Positions 11,428 through 11,823 of a stretch of DNA of 11,823 bases are shown piece after piece. Source of the stretch: Thermomucor indicae-seudaticae. Lineage: Eukaryota; Mucoromycota; Mucoromycetes; Mucorales; Lichtheimiaceae. Every line of letters begins with the position of its first letter. The first letter of the stretch is position 1. Below the pieces are notes generated by a model. It saw only the letters and a program-made list of their open reading frames with translations, did not search any database and was not told the origin of the DNA. The translations under genes and the position numbers were made by a program. The stretch spans positions 1 to 11,823 of the forward strand of contig JSYX01000820.1 of assembly GCA_000787465.1 (NCBI GenBank), written 5' to 3'.

Positions 11428-11440
11428 AAGTCAAGACACC

Positions 11441-11823
<383 letters not shown>

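Larger units (their letters stand above)
10696..11440. other. Spacer: beta-galactosidase 3' region and EF-1alpha promoter and leader
   Basis: No gene recognised. The left part holds the beta-galactosidase 3' UTR and polyadenylation signal. The right part (from about 11190) holds the CCAAT and TATA elements and probable leader intron of the EF-1alpha gene. The middle (about 10790-11190) shows nothing I can name. The minus-strand frames at 10954-11214 and 11129-11356 have no family features. Confidence 0.55.

Overview
The window is nuclear DNA of a fungus. It carries five spliced protein genes: dense GT-AG introns, mostly 51-86 nt (115 nt or more only in TEF1), GTAAGT/GTATGT-like donors and CTAAC/CTAAT-like branch sites. 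The protein content (a GH35 beta-galactosidase, a single-domain globin, a thiamine-pyrophosphate-type carrier and a fungal EF-1alpha) points to an early-diverging filamentous fungus. Mucoromycota, possibly Mucorales, is my inference from the look of the EF-1alpha and globin proteins; I could not test it. Four genes are complete and one is cut by the window edge. The gene models below were spliced by hand from conserved protein blocks, and the four complete ones each come out as an exact multiple of three.

Layout. 1-517: intergenic DNA, possibly with the last codons of an upstream gene. 518-2436 (+): mitochondrial acetyl-CoA acetyltransferase, 12 exons, 413 aa, including a 4-nt microexon. 2588-3258 (-): single-domain globin, 2 exons, 194 aa, convergent with the thiolase (151 bp between stops). 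3259-3915: globin 5' region, with a palindromic CArG box, an alternating purine-pyrimidine tract and an E-box. 3916-5274 (-): mitochondrial carrier, 6 exons, 353 aa, most like the thiamine pyrophosphate carrier. 5275-7150: a 1.9-kb stretch without a recognisable gene, forming the shared 5' region of the divergent carrier and beta-galactosidase genes. 7151-10695 (+): secreted GH35 beta-galactosidase, 11 exons, 975 aa. 10696-11440: 3' region of that gene, then a CCAAT/TATA promoter and probable leader intron of the last gene. 11441 to the edge (+): translation elongation factor EF-1alpha, first 89 codons.

These are separate eukaryotic transcription units, not an operon or an evident metabolic cluster. 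Two products are predicted mitochondrial (thiolase, carrier), one is probably cytosolic and haem-binding, one is secreted, and one is the core translation GTPase. I see no mobile element, RNA gene, CRISPR or defence system. The most notable point is the 4-nt microexon at 1411-1414, which alone restores the conserved His-Met-Gly of the thiolase active-site region.
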